A stretch of 37,835 nucleotides of DNA, taken from positions 1-37,835 of the forward strand of contig CANRDY010000012.1 of assembly GCA_947629515.1 (NCBI GenBank), in the 5' to 3' direction. Each line of letters opens with the position of its first letter. The stretch's first letter is position 1. A model generated the notes under the pieces. The model worked only from the letters and a program-made list of their open reading frames with translations. It ran no database searches and had not been told where the DNA came from. The translations under genes were made by a program, and so were the position numbers. Shown in pieces: positions 15,689 to 24,220 of this stretch. The DNA is from an uncultured Clostridia bacterium. Its GTDB lineage: Bacteria; Bacillota; Clostridia; Christensenellales; Borkfalkiaceae.

Positions 15689-16979
15689 GTCTTTCTCCTA
15701 CCCTTATAATATAACAGAAATTGAGGGCGGTTGCAACCAAATACGCACAATTTGCCGAAACCGCCGCGCCCGTGACCGAAAGCGGGGTGAATTTTATGAG
15801 GACCGCCGTGAGCGCAACGCGCAGTATGCCCGTTATCCACTGCGTGACCGTGCTGTAAAGGGGCTTGCCCAAAGCCGTAAGGCACGCCGAAGAGGTCTGC
15901 ACGAGCGAAGCCGTGACGGCGTTCACCGACATTATCCGCACAAGGCTGACGAGAAGCGACCTTTCGCCCTCGGAGAGCGAACCGAAGATAAGGCGCGAGG
16001 CGAGCGGCGCAAACACAAAGAGCGCGCCCGCCGCGGGCAGCGAGACGGCAAGGGTGATGAGGATTGCCTTAAAAGCCTGTTTTTTGGCTTTTGGGTACTC
16101 CCCCGCCGCCGCAAGCGGGGATATTTTGGGAACGCTCGCCGCCGCAAGCCCGTATGTCACCGATACGGGCAAATTTACTATTGTGACCGCGCACCCCGAA
16201 AATATGCCGAAAAGCGTGGTGGCGTTCGGAGTTATTTCCCTCAAAAGGCGCACCGAAACTACGCTTTCGGCAAGCTGGGAAAGCGGCAGGGCTATGGCGG
16301 TGAGGGTCAGCGGCACGGTGTACCGCAGTATCTCCGAGGCGGGCGGGGCGGGAACGCGGTACAAGGGGAGCTTGCCCCGCCTTTTCATGTAATAAATTAC
16401 CGCGCCCGCGCATGTGACGACCTCGCTTATCGTGACGGCAAAGAGCGTTGAGGCGACGGCTAAGGCGAGGTTCTCCCTGAAAAACCAGGCGAGCGCGCAA
16501 CCGCACCCCACTTTGACGAGCTGTTCGGCTATTTCCGAGACCGCCGTGGGGTACATGTTGCCCTTGCCCTGGAAGTAGCCGCGCACTACCGACAGCGCAG
16601 ACACGAAGAACACCGAGGGGCTTAAAAGTCTGCAACAGAGCGCGATCGAAGGTTCGCCTTGCAGTGCGGCGAGGGGTTGGGACAAGGCGAACATCAAAAG
16701 GCTTCCCGCTATTCCCACAAGGGCGTACAGTCTGAAAGCCGACCGCTCCGCGCCCGTTCTGCCAGACGACACAAGGCGGGCTATGCCCGTGGGTATGCCC
16801 GAAGCCGACACCGTTAAGAGTATGCAATAAAGAGGATATACCATCTGGTATATCCCCATTCCCTCGCCTCCGAGTATGTTGGTGAGCGGTATGCGGTAGA
16901 ACGCGCCGAGCAGTTTCGAAGCGAACCCGCCGAGCGATATTATTATTGCGCCCTTTATAAAGGATTGACTCTGTGACAT
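15609..16979 (-). CDS. SpoVB-like polysaccharide flippase
   Basis: From the ATG at 16979 (MSQSQSFIKGAIIISLGGFA) the protein has 456 residues and about 12-14 membrane helices of the MOP superfamily. KGAIIISLGGFASKLLGAFYRIPLTNILG is split as KGAIIISLGG and FASKLLGAFYRIPLT; with GEGMGIYQMVYPLYCILLTV it matches SpoVB and related spore-cortex or cell-wall lipid flippases. A longer ORF to 17096 would add 39 polar residues of no known type. The start chosen lacks a clear Shine-Dalgarno. The last ~30 residues (after CYIIRVGE) read through the mazG ribosome-binding site into mazG and look unlike family C-termini, suggesting loss of an earlier stop. Gene order spoVT-spoVB-mazG is the usual Bacillota context. 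Confidence 0.85.
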   Translation of the reverse strand: MSQSQSFIKGAIIISLGGFASKLLGAFYRIPLTNILGGEGMGIYQMVYPLYCILLTVSASGIPTGIARLVSSGRTGAERSAFRLYALVGIAGSLLMFALSQPLAALQGEPSIALCCRLLSPSVFFVSALSVVRGYFQGKGNMYPTAVSEIAEQLVKVGCGCALAWFFRENLALAVASTLFAVTISEVVTCAGAVIYYMKRRGKLPLYRVPAPPASEILRYTVPLTLTAIALPLSQLAESVVSVRLLREITPNATTLFGIFSGCAVTIVNLPVSVTYGLAAASVPKISPLAAAGEYPKAKKQAFKAILITLAVSLPAAGALFVFAPLASRLIFGSLSEGERSLLVSLVRIMSVNAVTASLVQTSSACLTALGKPLYSTVTQWITGILRVALTAVLIKFTPLSVTGAAVSANCAYLVATALNFCYIIRVGERHEDNAHRFGELGRGRNVKCKESSRRG

Positions 16980-17127
16980 ATTAAGTGGTTGGTAATGTTT
17001 GGGGTTGGAATTATATACGCCCGAACCGTGGCGGGGTTTTTGAATGGGTTGGGGTGAAGTTCGGATTTTTGCCTTTGGAACCGTTGCGCGGAGCAAAGCC
17101 GCGGGGTTGGGGGTTCTTACCTTAAAA

Positions 17128-17673
17128 TCACTCGAACTGTCCCGCGAGAATGTTGGCGGAAAGTTGGGCGAGTTTTATGCACGACGGCTCGATTTTTGCG
17201 CCCTTTTCGTCCGAAAACAGCACGACCGCGCCGAGGCAGTCGCCGTTGCACACGATGGGGACGATTATCTGGGCGGTCATCTGCGTGCTCTGCTCTTCGA
17301 GAATGGGCACGATTTTGCCGCCCTCAATTAGATTTGCGACGTAGCTTTTGCGCTCTTTGAGGATTTTGTCCATTGCGGGCGAGAGCTTTTTGCCCTCGAA
17401 CTCGCGGCGTTCCCTGCCCGAAGCGTGGAGCACTTCGTCGGTGTCGGCGATCGCCGAGGCAAGCCCCGAAAGCTCGTTGAGCGACTTTGCCGTGCCCTCC
17501 GAAAACTTTTCGAGCGAGGCTATCGGCGAATATTTTTTGAGCATAAGCTCGTCGCGTTCGGTAAATATTTCAAGCGGATCGCCGCTCTTCAGACGGAGCG
17601 TGCTCCTTATTTCCTTGGGTATGACCACCCTGCCAAGTTCGTCTATTCTTCTGACAATTCCCGTTGCTTTCAT
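17128..17673 (-). CDS. spoVT: Stage V sporulation protein T
   Basis: 181 residues from the ATG at 17673 (GGAGAG upstream); an upstream in-frame ATG at 17694 is less likely. The N-terminus KATGIVRRIDELGRVVIPKE begins an AbrB-type swapped-hairpin DNA-binding domain (residues 1-50, including RSTLRLKSGDPLEIF). Residues ~60-180 form a GAF-like domain. SpoVT is a forespore transcription factor that adjusts sigma-G-dependent genes. Length and both domains match the family (~178 residues). A sigma-G-like promoter is visible just upstream, agreeing with its known control in B. subtilis. Confidence 0.95.
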   Translation of the reverse strand: MKATGIVRRIDELGRVVIPKEIRSTLRLKSGDPLEIFTERDELMLKKYSPIASLEKFSEGTAKSLNELSGLASAIADTDEVLHASGRERREFEGKKLSPAMDKILKERKSYVANLIEGGKIVPILEEQSTQMTAQIIVPIVCNGDCLGAVVLFSDEKGAKIEPSCIKLAQLSANILAGQFE

Positions 17674-17695
17674 AATCTCTCCATTTTTCTGCAAT

Positions 17696-17724
17696 CAGTA
17701 TGTGACTCTTTTTGAATGTTATAC
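17696..17724 (-). promoter_or_regulatory. Sigma-G-like promoter for spoVT
   Basis: Minus strand GTATA (17720-17724), 17-nt spacer, CATACTG (17696-17702), close to the B. subtilis sigma-F/G pattern GHATR-N17/18-CATNHTA, about 22 bp before the spoVT start. spoVT is a known sigma-G target in B. subtilis and sigG is encoded in this window. Confidence 0.55.
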
Positions 17725-17760
17725 TTTAATGAGGTAAAAAAAGCCCGCCGTAAAATATGC

Positions 17761-17881
17761 GGCAGTCCGTTGTAAAAATAAGGCAGTCCACCGAAGAAAA
17801 AGGCAGTCTGTCGGGAAAAACAATTACACCGAGGTAAAGCAAAGTCCGTCGGGGGCGTTTGAAAACGCCCCCGACGGACTT
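17761..17881. repeat. Degenerate GGCAGTCCG repeats and a 19-bp perfect hairpin
   Basis: GGCAGTC occurs at 17761, 17782 and 17802 (about 20-bp period). A perfect 19-bp inverted repeat follows (17842-17860 / 17863-17881, AAGTCCGTCGGGGGCGTTT with a GA centre). The hairpin stands 109 bp past the NACHT gene stop and could end that transcript, though the U-runs are poor on both sides. Its GGGGGCGTTTGAAAACGCCCCC core is the same design as palindromes elsewhere in the window. Confidence 0.75.
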
Positions 17882-17989
17882 ATTTAATAACACATTCAAA
17901 TGTATACATTCTTTTATTTCAGCTATTACATTCCCGCGTGCTCTCTTTTAATATTACCTTTTAATATTACCTGTTAATATTACTTTTGC

Positions 17990-20900
17990 TTAACGTTTAC
18001 TTTTGTAGTTCGTCAAAATCGTCTTTAAGGCGTCGCTGCATCGAAGGTCGTTCCACGTTATGCATGATAAGTCGATACCCGGGAAAACATAAAAACCCGA
18101 AACTTGATTACTGCCGTACTTTATCACCGTTATCTTCCCGTTTTCGTATGCGCCCAAAAAATCTTTCGAGTCGGTGACGGCGCACTCGACGGGTTCTGCC
18201 GTTTTGTTTTTCAACGTGTTTATGTGATCCCAATGCCCGCGCACTTCCCCGCCGACAACTTTGTTGTGCAACTCCCACATCAAAATATCGCCGTTCGAGG
18301 CAAACCCCGCCAAAATAATTCTGTTCGCGGTGAAGAACCGCAACTTTTTGACTGTTCTGCCGTTCGTGGGCAAAAACTGCATACAGTTGCCCTTTCTCGT
18401 CGCAAATGTGCGAACCACCCTCTGACCGCGCACCTCTCTTCTTACCGTGTTGTTTGACGGCATGATTTCGTCCGCAACGACCGCCGCGTATGCGCTGTCG
18501 GCATTGCATATGGCAACGTCGACCACGTTCGAAAAGAACTTGTCGTATTCGTTCAACACCCTCTGCTTGTTGTTCCATATCCACACGGTATTGGACTTGT
18601 TTGCCATAACGATGGCGTTGCCGTCGTCGGTCGTCTCTATCTTGCGTATGCTCACGCCCCGCAGTCTTTTGCGAATGGCTTTTTTGAGTTCTGTTATTCT
18701 GCGTAAAGAACTGCTCTCCTCCGTCTTTCCGTCGGTCAAATTTATCTTTGTATACTGACCGTCGGAATACTCACATTCAAGACAGGCGTGCGTTTCGGGA
18801 AAGCGAACCTTCCGCACGGGCTTTTTCAGGTGACATACCTTTTTCAACTCGACCTTTTCGGTATCCCACAGCTGTACTATCTTACCGCCCGAACTCAAAG
18901 CAACGTACCGCCCGCCCGGGGAAAACGAGGCGGTGCATATTCTGCTGTCGCCCAGCGAGAACTCGGCTATGCACACCCTTTCGCTCACGCTCCAAAGCTG
19001 GATAAGCCCGTTCGAATGTCCGAGCGCAAGCAGGCGGCAATCGTCCGAAACGGCGTTGCTGTCCTCGACCAGATCCTCTTCGGCAAGCATTGCATACAGC
19101 TTCTGAACGCCGTCCGCCGCCTCTTCGCCGTCTGCGCCGTTCGGGATATTTTCGGGTCGGTAAATGCTTTCGTTCTGCGTTAAAGTTACCCTGTCATAAG
19201 AAAGGGTATACCAAAACCATGTTTTGTCGTTTGAAGTTACCAAAAGCAAGTCGTCCTCGTTAAACCCGATCTGCGCCCCGCCGCTCGCTTCGATCCTGCC
19301 GACGACCATTTGGCTTTGCGTTTCGATGTTACATACCGAGACCAAGCCGTTTTCCGAGACCGCCGCCAAGGTCTTGCCGTCGTGGGAGAACGCCAAACCT
19401 ATTATCTTGTCGTGATACTCGTCGTTGACGAAAGTCTGCTTCGACACCATAGCTCCGTCGATATCGATAGTGCCGCAGTAACTGCGTTTAAGATGCTCCG
19501 CAAGGGAAACTTCCCTCAGATCCAAACGCGAAAGATCCCTTCGGATATTCTTGTCGGCGTCTTTCGGCAACCAACAATTTATGATATTTTCGATAAAGAA
19601 ATCGTCTTTGCGCCTTTCCGTGCCGCGGTAAAAGCCGAGCTTGCCGTCTATGCCTCCGCCCTGCTTCCACGGTTCTTCGTCCATAAAGCGTATGTACTGC
19701 AAAACGTTCTCGGGTATGCGGCACCGCCATTCTTCGGCAACGCCCTCGGTTGCCGTAAAGAGGTTGAAGAAATATTTTGCCGCCATGTAGTCCCTGAATA
19801 TCTGGTGGGGGAAGGATACCGTCCTGTTCCCCTTTTTCATAAGGCACATAAGGTTTATGAGCAAGCCGTAAAGCTCGTCGCCGTCTATTTCATTACTCTG
19901 TTTAAGTCCGTAAATTCTTTTGACCGAACGCAGGTTTGCCGATAACGCTTCCCCGCCAATGGCTGAACCGCAAAGCTCTGCGGCGGATCTGAAGTACTCT
20001 TCGAACCTGTCGTCGGTAAGGACGGTCACGCCCGATTTTTCGGCGCGATAGCCCAAATAGGGCATGACATAGTCGATGAGACATATGCCGTTGAAGATGT
20101 TTGTTCCGCTGACTTCGGCTCTGTCCGCCAGCAACGCCACCTGCGCATAATAGTAATTGTGCAACAGGTCGGAGACGTTCGAAACAGCCTTCCATTCGCA
20201 GTATTCCAAATCCCTGTGCCTTTCGATGACGGGGCAGGTCTGCGCGTACAGCAACGCCATCATGGGATTTTTAAGCAATATGCGCAAGTTGCGCTTGCCC
20301 CAAATATCGCTCCATTCGGCTTCTTTGAAAAGGGTCTTTACCTGCTCGTCGCGCAGATCTTCGGTGCGGATAGTCTCGAAGTACGCCATGCCGTAGTTAC
20401 GCAGAAAATCGAGCCTCGAAGATATTATTATCTGTATGCCCGGGTAACCCGCGAGCGACTTTAATTCCGCAACATATCTGAACGTGCTTTCGGAATTGAG
20501 TTCGTTGAACCCGTCCACAAACAACACAAGGTCGGCGGCGGTATGCCGTTTGCTTAACATGGCGAAAAGCCGTTCTTTGTACCTGCTTTCGTTCGACCTG
20601 AATAAGCAGTTAAGAACGTAGTCGACGATAGTCGTCGACGAGGCTTGGAGCACCTGAATGGAGGCAAATATTGCAAGTCTGTTGCAGTTTTTTACAAAAT
20701 GGTTGCACGTGTGATAGAGCATGGTGCTCTTGCCCATGCCTCCGTCGCCCAACAGCAGGGCGTGCCGCGAGCAGTTGCCCTCGGCGTGTTCTTCCCACAG
20801 AAAATCGACAGCCTTATGCAACGAAATCGCCCGATCGTCGGTGACGTAAACCAACCCGTTGCAACTTAAATCGGGCACTAAATTTATGTTGAACCGAGTG

Positions 20901-21943
20901 CCGAAGAACTGACCGCCCTCCGCCTGCTGCATATCGAGGCAATCGCTCAGATTTTGCCGTTCGGTGGCATATATGTCCCAATCAACGCCGTCGTTCAGAC
21001 TGAAAGGATAGACAGAATCGTCCCGCGTGGCGGTGCGCACAAACGGATACCGCGCCCAGCCGCCCTTGTCGAACCATGCGTGCACGCTTATCTCGCCCCG
21101 AAGGGTATCCAGATCAAGCTCGCCCAAAATTACGCACGCCTTTGCGCCGTTCTCCGAAAGCAGGTTCCCGCACTGAAATTCATAAAACCAATCCCACTGT
21201 TTTCTGCATATATCCGAATGTTCGTGACCCGCGAACCACAGCTTGACGCCGTTATCCTTGAAAAGCTGAACGACCTGCTCCTGCTCTTCGCGCAACAGAA
21301 AATCAGATGAAAAATGGGTTAGAATTACCGTGGGTTTCGTCTTATCGGTATTTTCCAAAACGTCCATCAAAAGCTCGGTCCCCACTATCATATCGCGCTT
21401 TTGACCTTGGGTGAAGTTTATGGTCGTGTCTAAATGAACGACGTTCAAATGCTGTGTGGTCACCGAGAAATGCGGGCGGGAAGCGTCTTTATACAGCGCG
21501 ATCCTGCCATCGACGCCGCGATAGAGTTCTTCCAAAACACTGTTGAATTGCTCTTTGCCCTTGGCGATACAGTTGAGTTCGCTGTCGGCTATTCTGCCCA
21601 CGCCCGACTTATAGTAGCCCGACCAATCACTGCCGCAGAACACCTTTTTGACGGCGGCGTCTCTGCACTCGGAAGAGCAGTTTACGTCGTGGTTGCCCGC
21701 CACCGTAAACAGATTTTTTACGGGCACGTTGACGGCGGCGCAGATCTCGCGGATATACTGCGCCGAGTTCTTCGGAAAATCCCCGTCGGGGGCGTACCGC
21801 AAATCGCCCGTGAAAAACGCATAATCACAGCTGACGTTCAAACCTTTGAGATATTGCGGCAACTTTGCGCGGAGGCGGTTTGTTTCCACACCCGTCTCAT
21901 TCAAATGCAAATCCGAAAAATGCAACCACCTTATCGTTCTCAT
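17990..21943 (-). CDS. Metallophosphoesterase-NACHT-WD40 STAND protein
   Basis: 1317 residues, three modules. Residues 1-~290 are a calcineurin-like metallophosphoesterase with all metal motifs: SDLH (Asp11, His13), GD (Asp47), GNHD (84-87 region), TH (His210) and GHEH (239-242). Residues ~370-640 are a NACHT NTPase: Walker A GDGGMGKST (399-407), Walker B LVLFVDGFNEL with the acidic pair (472-482), and SSR (508-510); a helical region ending in PHQIFRDYMAAKYFF follows. From ~850 to the end lie about eight to ten WD40-like repeats (AFSHDGKTLAAVSENG, SFSPGGRYVALSSGG, LIQLWSV, TVWIWN). STAND proteins of this layout sense a ligand with the repeats, oligomerise through NACHT and activate the N-terminal effector. 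An antiphage or conflict role is inference. SD AAGGA; stands alone, divergent from the DUF6933-like gene. Confidence 0.9.
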   Translation of the reverse strand: MRTIRWLHFSDLHLNETGVETNRLRAKLPQYLKGLNVSCDYAFFTGDLRYAPDGDFPKNSAQYIREICAAVNVPVKNLFTVAGNHDVNCSSECRDAAVKKVFCGSDWSGYYKSGVGRIADSELNCIAKGKEQFNSVLEELYRGVDGRIALYKDASRPHFSVTTQHLNVVHLDTTINFTQGQKRDMIVGTELLMDVLENTDKTKPTVILTHFSSDFLLREEQEQVVQLFKDNGVKLWFAGHEHSDICRKQWDWFYEFQCGNLLSENGAKACVILGELDLDTLRGEISVHAWFDKGGWARYPFVRTATRDDSVYPFSLNDGVDWDIYATERQNLSDCLDMQQAEGGQFFGTRFNINLVPDLSCNGLVYVTDDRAISLHKAVDFLWEEHAEGNCSRHALLLGDGGMGKSTMLYHTCNHFVKNCNRLAIFASIQVLQASSTTIVDYVLNCLFRSNESRYKERLFAMLSKRHTAADLVLFVDGFNELNSESTFRYVAELKSLAGYPGIQIIISSRLDFLRNYGMAYFETIRTEDLRDEQVKTLFKEAEWSDIWGKRNLRILLKNPMMALLYAQTCPVIERHRDLEYCEWKAVSNVSDLLHNYYYAQVALLADRAEVSGTNIFNGICLIDYVMPYLGYRAEKSGVTVLTDDRFEEYFRSAAELCGSAIGGEALSANLRSVKRIYGLKQSNEIDGDELYGLLINLMCLMKKGNRTVSFPHQIFRDYMAAKYFFNLFTATEGVAEEWRCRIPENVLQYIRFMDEEPWKQGGGIDGKLGFYRGTERRKDDFFIENIINCWLPKDADKNIRRDLSRLDLREVSLAEHLKRSYCGTIDIDGAMVSKQTFVNDEYHDKIIGLAFSHDGKTLAAVSENGLVSVCNIETQSQMVVGRIEASGGAQIGFNEDDLLLVTSNDKTWFWYTLSYDRVTLTQNESIYRPENIPNGADGEEAADGVQKLYAMLAEEDLVEDSNAVSDDCRLLALGHSNGLIQLWSVSERVCIAEFSLGDSRICTASFSPGGRYVALSSGGKIVQLWDTEKVELKKVCHLKKPVRKVRFPETHACLECEYSDGQYTKINLTDGKTEESSSLRRITELKKAIRKRLRGVSIRKIETTDDGNAIVMANKSNTVWIWNNKQRVLNEYDKFFSNVVDVAICNADSAYAAVVADEIMPSNNTVRREVRGQRVVRTFATRKGNCMQFLPTNGRTVKKLRFFTANRIILAGFASNGDILMWELHNKVVGGEVRGHWDHINTLKNKTAEPVECAVTDSKDFLGAYENGKITVIKYGSNQVSGFYVFPGIDLSCITWNDLRCSDALKTILTNYKSKR

Positions 21944-22190
21944 TGGTTTTCCTTTAACGCGTTAAATAATTTTTAATATCAAAATTATGGCTGTTGATAT
22001 TAATCACGTCTGCCGATGCCGATTATGCTTGTTTATACCGATTATGGCTGTTGAGAGCTATAGTAACGGCGTTTGGCTTAAATATTGCTCCGCAAACTGA
22101 TTATAACATATAACCGCGCCAAATTCATCTGAAAATTATAAAATATCTCAATATTTTTCAAAATGGATTCAAATTGATTCGCTGCGGGTA
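21944..22190. other. Divergent intergenic region, NACHT gene side
   Basis: AT-rich spacer between the divergent NACHT and DUF6933-like genes. CAACAGCCATAAT (minus strand) occurs twice, about 60 bp apart (around 21983 and 22042), a possible operator for the NACHT gene. A weak candidate promoter (ATGAAT-N17-TATAAT, about 22098-22126) is the best I can offer for it. Confidence 0.35.
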
Positions 22191-22219
22191 TTGACTTTCG
22201 GAAACGGATATGTTATTAT
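22191..22219 (+). promoter_or_regulatory. SigA-type promoter for the DUF6933-like gene
   Basis: TTGACT (22191-22196), 17-nt spacer, TATTAT (22214-22219). Transcription would begin near 22226, giving a leader of about 130 nt. Confidence 0.8.
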
Positions 22220-22285
22220 ATTTTCAATAAAAATGAAGATGCAAGTTAATGAAAATTAAAAAGTAATGTTATACATGTAAATCTT

Positions 22286-22320
22286 CTGCGGCGTCGGCTT
22301 CATCTCGACGCCGCAGTTTC
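22286..22320 (+). terminator. Leader hairpin (possible attenuator) before the DUF6933-like gene
   Basis: Perfect 11-bp stem CTGCGGCGTCG / CGACGCCGCAG (22286-22296, 22306-22316), nine-base loop, then TTTCTATAAAA. It sits between the promoter and the start codon, so it would cut the transcript to ~95 nt unless read through. Attenuator or small-RNA terminator. Confidence 0.6.
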
Positions 22321-22355
22321 TATAAAAATGCGAACAATTAAGTGGAACTAATGAA

Positions 22356-22940
22356 ATGATAATTTATGTCACAAAAGAGACCGCCGTACGTTACGGTTTG
22401 AAAATGCCCGAAGAGCTGTCTTCTCCTTTGAAAGAGTCGGTTGCCTCGGCAATAGAGCGGGAAAGCGGCGACAAAATGCTTGAATGGGGCGCAAAGCTGT
22501 TTTACTTCGACCGAAGAAAGTGTCTGCTTATCACAAATTTTGCAAGCAGATTGACTCTGTTTTTGATTGACGTTAAAGTCAAAGATGTCGAAAATATAGG
22601 CAGCTCAATGGCTGATTACATGTTTGACATATATGAGGACGATCCCGAAACGACAAGGCTGTTGAAACGCTTTTTCAACGATGACGGAATTGTCGTATTT
22701 TCCGCGCTTAAAGATAAAAGCATGATCGCAACGCTCAACCACACGTTAACGAATCATATTTCAGACGGTGACAGGCTGTGGGATTATATCAAAAACGGCA
22801 TTTTGCATACACGGGAATTCAACAAAGATTTCAACAGAGAATGGATCTTGTTCAAAAAGGTCGACGGCAAAACCCAATATTTTTATGCCGCCGAGGTTTT
22901 TGCGCAACTTTTGAAAGACAGATATGCCGACAGGAATTGA
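22356..22940 (+). CDS. DUF6933-like protein
   Basis: 194 residues, soluble, no signal peptide or membrane segment. The layout (MIIYVTKETAVRYGL, then LEWGAKLFYFDRRKCLLITN followed by a stretch on using the protein as a Leu/Ile/Val-rich strand LTLFLIDVKVKD, and FSALKDKSMIATLNHTLTNH) resembles proteins annotated with DUF6933, about 160-190 residues and of unknown function, whose best conserved part is the W-x-A-x-L-x-x-x-x-R-x-K segment. The start has only a weak Shine-Dalgarno (AGTGGA). It is monocistronic on the plus strand, behind a hairpin leader, and followed by a strong terminator. Family call from memory of the motif; function unknown. Confidence 0.6.
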   Translation: MIIYVTKETAVRYGLKMPEELSSPLKESVASAIERESGDKMLEWGAKLFYFDRRKCLLITNFASRLTLFLIDVKVKDVENIGSSMADYMFDIYEDDPETTRLLKRFFNDDGIVVFSALKDKSMIATLNHTLTNHISDGDRLWDYIKNGILHTREFNKDFNREWILFKKVDGKTQYFYAAEVFAQLLKDRYADRN

Positions 22941-22988
22941 TATGTTTTAGAATTTTGTCAGGCGTGAGCGGACGTTGGCGTAATGTTT

Positions 22989-23029
22989 GCGCGCGGGCGC
23001 GGCTGTTATCAGCCGCGCCCGCGCGCTTT
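22989..23029 (+). terminator. Strong terminator after the DUF6933-like gene
   Basis: Perfect 17-bp GC stem (22989-23005 / 23010-23026) with loop TTAT, then TTTCTG, 48 bp past the stop. A near copy with loop CCAA and one mismatch lies at 30994-31031, so this is also a dispersed repeat. Confidence 0.8.
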
Positions 23030-23041
23030 CTGAAAATATCG

Positions 23042-23279
23042 GAGCGCATTATGGCACTGTCATTTCGAGGGATATGACACGCGCCGTAGGCGCGGGATTG
23101 ACCGAGAGAATCCCAACGGGGTCTGTGCTTGTACTTTGAAACCGACCCCCACTTTTCTGAAATAATTACTCCGCTATACTGCGGAATAGACCCGTTCGAC
23201 GCGCTTCGCTTGCTCAGTGTGACAGTTATTATTAGAAGCGCACCCACTCAGTCCGCGGAGCGAATTTTTTAATTCTTCC
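23042..23279. repeat. Intergenic repeat cluster C
   Basis: No gene. It holds one copy of repeat B (23052-23150: GGCACTGTCATTTCGAGGGA, then GCGCCGTAGGCGCGGGATTG and CCGAGAGAATCCC), also at 29763-29861 and inverted at about 31127-31250. One copy of repeat C (23169-23232: CTCCGCTATACTGCGGAATA, then GACCCGTTCGACGCGCTTCG) also occurs at 30134-30197 and inverted at 31044-31103. Confidence 0.85.
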
Positions 23280-24149
23280 TTATTCCCTACCCTTTTCTTC
23301 GGCAGGGGTGGCGGGGTCATCGGGGGCGGCGGGGTCATCGGGGGCGGCGGAGTTGAATTCCTCAAAGGGTTGCAAAGCAGTTGAACTTTTGGTCATCACG
23401 TCCCCGTCGGTTCCAACAACAAAATCGCCGCCGTTACCGCCATAACCGCCGTTTCCACCAAAACCACCGTTGCCGCCGTTACCACCATTTCCGCTATTTC
23501 CGCCAAAGCCGCCGTTACTACCGTTACCGCTTCCGCCGACGTTCGGGCTTACAAAATAAGGTTTATCCAAACTCTCGTAAAATTCCGCCGTCGCGGTCTG
23601 AACGTACGGCGTTATCCAGAACGACAGTATTCCAAGCGTCAAAAGGCTTAAAAGATGCCAGCCGATAAAGCTGAATTGCAGGCAGAACAACCGCCATTTG
23701 TTGCCCCGCATCATCGCGATCGACGTCCTGCGCACCTCGTCGGCCGTCATTTGCGGGTTGTCGCGGAGTATGTAAAAACTCATTGCGTAGGCGTAAGATT
23801 TGATTATCCCCGGAACTATCAAAAGCAACGTCCACAGAAAGATAAAAATCGAATTCAACAGGTTCAGCAAGAACGACGAGCCGAAGTTTTTGAACCCGTC
23901 AAACAAGTTTGTGACCTGCGCCGAACCGCCGCGCACGAAGTCGAGCGCGATCGTCGCAAAGCTGAGGGCGAAAGGTCCCGCTATCAAAAGCGCAACGACC
24001 CCGCCCACGTACACGCTGCACGCCCCGACGGCAACTTCTATAAGAACGTACACCAGCTGGATCACGGCAAACGTGCCCCATTTCGGTCCCGTCCAATTCT
24101 GCCCGAGGCTTGCCCGCGCTCTGGCGCGATAATCTTTTGCACACATCAT
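23280..24149 (-). CDS. DUF975 family membrane protein with Gly/Asn-rich tail
   Basis: 289 residues. Residues 1-~195 show the DUF975 pattern: RARARASLGQNWTGPKWGTF at the N-terminus, about five hydrophobic segments, LLIVPGIIKSYAYAMSFYIL followed by DNPQMTADEVRRTSIAMMRG and NKWRLFCLQFSFIGWHLLSL. The family is common in Clostridia and of unknown function. Residues ~200-289 are low complexity: GGNGGNGG-type repeats, then DDPAAPDDPATPAEEKGRE. The start may be either ATG of ATGATG (24149 or 24146); AGGAGAG lies just upstream. No neighbour suggests a role. Confidence 0.85.
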   Translation of the reverse strand: MMCAKDYRARARASLGQNWTGPKWGTFAVIQLVYVLIEVAVGACSVYVGGVVALLIAGPFALSFATIALDFVRGGSAQVTNLFDGFKNFGSSFLLNLLNSIFIFLWTLLLIVPGIIKSYAYAMSFYILRDNPQMTADEVRRTSIAMMRGNKWRLFCLQFSFIGWHLLSLLTLGILSFWITPYVQTATAEFYESLDKPYFVSPNVGGSGNGSNGGFGGNSGNGGNGGNGGFGGNGGYGGNGGDFVVGTDGDVMTKSSTALQPFEEFNSAAPDDPAAPDDPATPAEEKGRE

Positions 24150-24220
24150 TTCTCTCTCCTTTTTCCGAACGCCCCGAATACGGCGTCGGACTGTGTTTTT
24201 ATTTATGTGTTTATTATTTA

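Noticed and set aside
16980-17096. Longer start for the SpoVB-like gene
   Set aside because: The 39 added residues are polar and precede the conserved first helix; no Shine-Dalgarno at 17096.
22286-22320. Known riboswitch upstream of the DUF6933-like gene
   Set aside because: Only one simple hairpin is visible; no recognisable aptamer consensus.
23174-23365. 63-codon minus-strand ORF
   Set aside because: Consists of repeat C plus an out-of-frame reading of the DUF975 tail.
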